9,167 nt of DNA from Candidatus Hydrogenedentota bacterium (GTDB lineage: Bacteria > Hydrogenedentota > Hydrogenedentia > Hydrogenedentales > CAITNO01), in assembly GCA_029554925.1 (NCBI GenBank), contig JAKPUV010000913.1:1-9167 (forward strand). The letters are read 5' to 3'. The notes under the pieces were generated by a model that saw only the letters and a program-made list of their open reading frames with translations, was not told the origin of the DNA and did not search any database. Made by a program: the position numbers and the translations under genes. Within the stretch, counting starts at the first letter, position 1. Each line of letters begins with the position of its first letter. Below are positions 5,637-9,167 of this stretch, one piece after another.

Positions 5637-5661
5637 GGTTCCATATCCGAAGGGCTTTTCT

Positions 5662-6945
5662 ATGAAACTTACCGTGATTGGCGGCGGAAGCTCCTACACC
5701 CCCGAACTGCTCGACGGCCTCTTCTCCCGTCTGGACAAGATCCCCGTGAGCGAAGTCTGGCTGATGGACAGGAACCCCGAGCGGCTGGCCATCAACCGGG
5801 CGTTTGCCGCCCGGATGGCCGAAACCCACGGCAACCCCTTCACGGTCCACGCCACGGGCGACCTGCGCGAGGCCGTGCGCGACGCCCGCTATGTGGTCAC
5901 CCAGATCCGCGTGGGCGGGATGCAGGCGCGCATCAACGACGAGAAGCTCGGGCTGCGCCACGGGATCGTGGGCCAGGAGACGACGGGGGTGGGCGGGTTC
6001 GCCTGCGCCCTGCGCACCATTCCGCGGATTCTCGAGGTGGCGCACGCCATGGAGGATCTGGCCCCCCGGGGCTTTCTCGTGAACTTCACCAATCCGGCGG
6101 GCATCAACACCGAGGCGGTCCTGAAACACAGCACCATCCGCACGGTCGGGCTGTGCAACGTGCCCATCGGCATGATCATGGAGGTCATCAAGCACTTCGG
6201 CGGCGAGGTGCCCGAGGTGGAGCTGGACTATGTCGGGCTCAACCACCTCTCCTGGGTGCGCAAGTTTTCCGTGAAGGGCGAGGACGTGACGCAGGCCGTG
6301 CTGGACACCTTTATCGAGCACGCCGCCGAGGAGTGGGAGGTGGAGGAGGTCCGCGAGAACATGATCACCGCCATGCGGCGTCTGGGCATGTTCTGCAACT
6401 ATTACCTCCAGTATTTCTACAGCACCCCCTCCGTGCTCGCCTCGCTCCGGGCGAAGCCCTGCACGCGCGGCGAGGAGGTGGTGAAGGTCGAGGAGACGCT
6501 GTTCGCCAAGTACCGGGATCCCGAGCTGAAGGAGAAGCCCGAGGAGCTGGGCAAGCGCGGCGGCGCGCACTACTCCACCGCCGCCTTCCTGCTGGTGGAC
6601 GCCATCGAGAACAACCGCGGCAGCCGCCAGATCGTCTGCTGCCGGAACAACGGCGCGATCCCGACCTTTGACGACGATGTGTCCGTCGAGGTTCCCGCCA
6701 TCATCACTTCCGAGGGCGCAAAGGCCATCCCGCAGGCGGCCCCCGCGCCGGTGATCCGGGGCCTCATGCAGAACATCAAGGCCTACGAGTCCCTGGCCGT
6801 GGAGGCGGCGGTGCGCGGCGACCGCAAGGCGGCCTTTGAGGCGATGCTGCTGCACCCGCTCATGCCGGACGCCAACGGGTGCGCGGCCCTGCTGGAGGAG
6901 CTGCTGGAGATCAACCGCCCCCACCTTGAAGGAACGTTTTTCTAG
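5662..6945 (+). CDS. Glycoside hydrolase family 4 enzyme, NAD+/Mn2+-dependent, 6-phospho-beta-glucosidase-like
   Basis: GH4 enzymes cleave (often 6-phosphorylated) glycosides by a redox-elimination route using NAD+ and a divalent metal. The 427-residue length is typical. The Rossmann NAD site opens MKLTVIGGGSSYTPELLDGL (1-20), and MDRNPERL follows at 35-42. RVGG at 83-86 and the segment DEKLGLRHGIVGQETTGVGG (93-112) are family hallmarks. So are NFTNPAG (141-147), LCNVPIG with the metal-binding Cys165 and neighbouring Asn166 (164-170), GLNHLSW with metal-binding His195 (192-198), and a tyrosine cluster NYYLQYFY (246-253) where the catalytic base Tyr is expected. GGAHYSTAA (300-308) is also conserved. 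The ATG follows GAAGGG by 7 bp. The LCNVP/GLNHLSW pattern points to the 6-phospho-beta-glucosidase (CelF/LicH/BglT) branch rather than alpha-galactosidase or galacturonidase, but GH4 specificity is hard to read from sequence. No PTS or sugar transporter is adjacent; instead purC follows at 47 bp. Confidence 0.93.
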   Translation: MKLTVIGGGSSYTPELLDGLFSRLDKIPVSEVWLMDRNPERLAINRAFAARMAETHGNPFTVHATGDLREAVRDARYVVTQIRVGGMQARINDEKLGLRHGIVGQETTGVGGFACALRTIPRILEVAHAMEDLAPRGFLVNFTNPAGINTEAVLKHSTIRTVGLCNVPIGMIMEVIKHFGGEVPEVELDYVGLNHLSWVRKFSVKGEDVTQAVLDTFIEHAAEEWEVEEVRENMITAMRRLGMFCNYYLQYFYSTPSVLASLRAKPCTRGEEVVKVEETLFAKYRDPELKEKPEELGKRGGAHYSTAAFLLVDAIENNRGSRQIVCCRNNGAIPTFDDDVSVEVPAIITSEGAKAIPQAAPAPVIRGLMQNIKAYESLAVEAAVRGDRKAAFEAMLLHPLMPDANGCAALLEELLEINRPHLEGTFF

Positions 6946-6992
6946 GCGCGCAGTGTGCCGGACCATAACCAACCGAGAAAAGGAGCCAGCGC

Positions 6993-7886
6993 ATGACACA
7001 GAAAGCCATCTGCGAGACGACCCTTCCCGGACGCGGCCCGGACAAGCGCGGCAAGGTGCGCGACATCTACGACCTCGGCGACCGGCTGCTCATCGTGGCA
7101 ACGGACCGCATCAGCGCCTTCGACTGGGTGAACCCCGTGGGGATTCCGGACAAGGGGCGCATCCTCACCGCCATTTCCCTCTTCTGGTTCGAGCAGGTGG
7201 GCAACGCCTGCCGGAACCATCTCATTTCGGCGGATATCGCCGATTTTCCGGCGGAGTTCCAGGCGTGCCCCGACATGTTCGCCGGGCGCTCCATGCTCGT
7301 GCGCAAGTGCGCCATCTTCCCCGTTGAGTTCATTGTCCGCGGCTACCTCGCCGGCAGCGGGCTCAAGGAATACCGCCAGCACGGCACCGTCTGCGGCATT
7401 CCCCTGCCCGCGGGGCTGGTGGAGGCCAGCCGGCTGGACACGCCGATCTACACCCCCTCCACCAAGGCCGAGTCCGGGCACGACATCAACATCAGCCCGG
7501 AGGAGGCGGGGCGCATCATCGGGGAGGACTGGAACCGCCGGGCCTCCGGCGCCGCCCTGGAAATCTACGGGAGGGCCCGCGACATCGCCGCGGCCCGGGG
7601 CGTCCTCCTCTGCGACACCAAGTTCGAGTTCGGCGTGCTCGACGGCGAGCTGATCCTCGCCGACGAGATTCTCACACCGGACTCCTCGCGGTTCTGGCCG
7701 GCGGAAAGTTATGCGCCGGGCCGGCCGCAGCCGAGTTATGACAAGCAGTTCGTCCGCGACTATCTGGAGACGACGGGATGGGACAAGAACTCGCCCCAGC
7801 CCGCGCTTCCGGAGGACGTCGTGGCGCGGACGCGCGAGAAGTATTTGGAAGCCTACACCAAACTCACCGGGCGGAAGGATTTGTAA
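6993..7886 (+). CDS. purC: Phosphoribosylaminoimidazole-succinocarboxamide synthase (SAICAR synthetase)
   Basis: PurC condenses CAIR with aspartate using ATP to give SAICAR, a cytosolic step of IMP synthesis. At 297 residues it belongs to the longer, yeast Ade1-like group rather than the roughly 240-residue E. coli form. Motifs run in order: GKVRDIYDLGD (20-30), VATDRISAFDW (35-45), PDKGRILTAIS (52-62), the VRGYLAGSG loop (115-123), TPSTKAE (154-160), LCDTKFEFG (206-214), ADEILTPDSSRFW (223-235) and SYDKQFVRDYLE (248-259). The ATG is preceded by AAAGGAG with 8-bp spacing. It lies 47 bp after the GH4 gene with no terminator between, and purF begins at the next base after its stop codon, so all three are probably co-transcribed and purC-purF translationally coupled. 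No defects were seen. Confidence 0.97.
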   Translation: MTQKAICETTLPGRGPDKRGKVRDIYDLGDRLLIVATDRISAFDWVNPVGIPDKGRILTAISLFWFEQVGNACRNHLISADIADFPAEFQACPDMFAGRSMLVRKCAIFPVEFIVRGYLAGSGLKEYRQHGTVCGIPLPAGLVEASRLDTPIYTPSTKAESGHDINISPEEAGRIIGEDWNRRASGAALEIYGRARDIAAARGVLLCDTKFEFGVLDGELILADEILTPDSSRFWPAESYAPGRPQPSYDKQFVRDYLETTGWDKNSPQPALPEDVVARTREKYLEAYTKLTGRKDL

Positions 7887-9167
7887 GTGTCAGACGCACA
7901 TACGGGGCGGGATGCCGCCCTTCCCGCCGCCGCCGCGGGCACGGCCGGCGGCGGGCACGATGATGACCGCATGCGGGATGAATGCGGGGTTTTCGCCGTG
8001 CACGGCCACCCCGAGGCCCCCAAACTGGTCTATCTGGGGCTTTACGCGCTCCAGCACCGGGGCCAGGAGGGCGCGGGGATCGTCTGCGCGAAGGACGGGG
8101 TGCTGACGGCGCACCGGGGCGTCGGCCTGGTGGCGGACATCTTCAAGCCCCACCGTCTGGCGCGCGTGAAGGGCGACCGGGGCATCGGCCACGTGCGCTA
8201 CTCCACTTTCGGCGCGAGCAACCTGCGCAACGTGCAGCCCCTCGTGGTGGACTACGCGCGCGGCTCCATGGCCGTGGCGCACAACGGCAACATCACCAAC
8301 GCCGCCGTGCTCCGCGAGGCCCTCGAGGAGGAGGGCGCGATTTTCCAGGCCACCACGGACAGCGAGGTGATTCTGCACCTCCTCTCCCGCTCGAAGAAGG
8401 AGACCTTCACCGAGTGCCTGGCCGAGGCCCTCGCCAAGCTGGTCGGGTCCTATTCCGTGGTCGCCACGGACGGCAAGGTCGTCGTGGCGGCCCGCGACCC
8501 GCTGGGCTTCCGGCCCCTGTGGCTGGGCAAGCTCGACGACGCCTGGATCGTCGCCAGCGAGACCTGCGCCCTGGACATCATCGACGCCGAGTGGGTCCGG
8601 GAGATCGAGCCGGGCGAGGTCGTCACCATCAGCGACGACGGGGGCGTCGCCTCGTGGCACCCCTTCCCGAAGGCCGTGCCGAAGCAGTGCGTGTTCGAGT
8701 TCATCTACGTCGCCCGCCCCGACAGCGTGATTTTCGGGCGCAGTGTGGACGAGGTGCGCAAGAACCTCGGCCGCGCCCTGGCCCGGCAGGCGCCCGTGGA
8801 CGCCGACATCGTCATGGCGGTGCCCGACTCCAGCAACCCGGCGGCCCTCGGCTACTCCCACGAGTCGGGCCTGCCCTTCGACATGGGGTTCATCCGGAAC
8901 CACTATGTCGGCCGCACCTTCATCGAGCCGGACCAGGGCATCCGCGACTTCGGGGTGAAGATCAAGCTGAACCCCGCGCGCAACGCCGTGGACGGGAAGC
9001 GCATCGTGCTGGTGGACGACAGCATTGTCCGGGGCACCACGGCCCGCAAGATCATCACCATGCTCCGCAGGGCGGGCGCCAAAGAGGTGCATTTCCGTGT
9101 CGCCTCGCCGCGGATCATCAACTCGTGCCACTACGGCATCGACACGCCCAACAAGACCAAGCTCATC
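7887..9167 (+). CDS. purF: Amidophosphoribosyltransferase, Bacillus type with N-terminal propeptide; C-terminus beyond the right edge
   Basis: PurF makes 5-phosphoribosylamine from PRPP and glutamine, the committed first purine step. The frame is open for 427 codons to the window edge, so about 50-70 residues are missing. The start is taken as GTG at 7887, directly after the purC stop, because AAGGA (7875-7879) lies 7 bp ahead. An in-frame ATG at 7971 has no Shine-Dalgarno. This leaves a 32-residue, Ala/Gly-rich leader before the catalytic Cys33 of ECGVFAV. Further motifs are ALQHRGQEGAG (54-64), HVRYST, HNGNITN, ARDPLGFRPL, VPDSSNPAALGY (312-323) and the PRPP loop VLVDDSIVRGTT (374-385). Counted from Cys33, Cys268 and Cys414 fall at mature positions 236 and 382, exactly where B. 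subtilis PurF has two of its four Fe-S ligands. The other two (437, 440) would lie outside the window. Propeptide processing and an oxygen-sensitive [4Fe-4S] cluster are therefore inferred. Confidence 0.96.
   Translation, partial: MSDAHTGRDAALPAAAAGTAGGGHDDDRMRDECGVFAVHGHPEAPKLVYLGLYALQHRGQEGAGIVCAKDGVLTAHRGVGLVADIFKPHRLARVKGDRGIGHVRYSTFGASNLRNVQPLVVDYARGSMAVAHNGNITNAAVLREALEEEGAIFQATTDSEVILHLLSRSKKETFTECLAEALAKLVGSYSVVATDGKVVVAARDPLGFRPLWLGKLDDAWIVASETCALDIIDAEWVREIEPGEVVTISDDGGVASWHPFPKAVPKQCVFEFIYVARPDSVIFGRSVDEVRKNLGRALARQAPVDADIVMAVPDSSNPAALGYSHESGLPFDMGFIRNHYVGRTFIEPDQGIRDFGVKIKLNPARNAVDGKRIVLVDDSIVRGTTARKIITMLRRAGAKEVHFRVASPRIINSCHYGIDTPNKTKLI

Noticed and set aside
5572..6999. A 475-codon minus-strand open frame over the GH4 gene
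   Set aside because: The GH4 frame on the plus strand has the full set of NAD, metal and catalytic motifs. The antisense frame has none and is low-complexity His/Val/Leu/Gly.
7890..9131. A 413-codon minus-strand open frame over purF
   Set aside because: It is antisense to a clear PurF with all catalytic motifs. The product is His/Val/Gly/Asp-rich, as expected for the reverse of a high-GC coding frame.
1..9167. CRISPR arrays, tRNA/rRNA genes, insertion sequences, att sites and toxin-antitoxin or defence genes
   Set aside because: No spaced direct repeats, transposase motifs, cloverleaf sequences or defence-type domains were seen in a by-eye reading of both strands.

Overview
This is a GC-rich bacterial window with compact gene spacing, purine-rich ribosome binding sites of the AAAGG/GGAGG type, several GTG starts and strongly G/C-biased third codon positions. 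The lineage cannot be fixed from the sequence. A secreted GH106-like glycosidase, a standalone IMP cyclohydrolase, a yeast-Ade1-length PurC and a Bacillus-type PurF would fit an uncultured group such as Hydrogenedentota or the PVC/Planctomycetes area, but that is only a guess. No tRNA, rRNA, CRISPR, transposase or phage genes were seen.

Left part (1-1504). A minus-strand gene runs off the left edge and encodes the exported N-terminal part of a GH106-type (alpha-L-rhamnosidase-like) glycoside hydrolase. Across a 287-bp divergent spacer lies a small exported protein (987-1448), closed by a strong hairpin terminator. The spacer holds a possible C-terminal gene remnant and a perfect 13-bp palindrome over a TATAAT-like hexamer.

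First purine block (1618-3590, plus strand). A standalone IMP cyclohydrolase, which is PurH without its AICAR transformylase domain, is followed by purD (GAR synthetase). A good sigma70-type promoter lies upstream. The cyclohydrolase carries Gln where the catalytic Tyr of the family is expected.

Middle (3597-5438, minus strand). There are two genes. One is a membrane protein with three predicted helices and a TPR-like cytosolic tail. The other is a response regulator whose REC domain is intact and whose GGDEF domain has lost its active site but kept the c-di-GMP inhibitory-site motif RxxD. A well-formed extended -10 promoter lies between them. This pair converges on purD with a 6-bp gap.

Right part (5662-9167, plus strand). 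A GH4 NAD/Mn-dependent 6-phospho-glycosidase-like gene is followed at 47 bp by purC (SAICAR synthetase), and then without a gap by purF (amidophosphoribosyltransferase), which is cut by the right edge. The three look like one transcription unit driven from a promoter at about 5524-5553.

Together the window holds four steps of de novo IMP synthesis: PurF (step 1), PurD (step 2), PurC (SAICAR formation) and IMP cyclohydrolase (last step). They lie in two same-strand blocks separated by an oppositely oriented signalling pair. The AICAR formyltransferase that the split PurH requires must be elsewhere in the genome.
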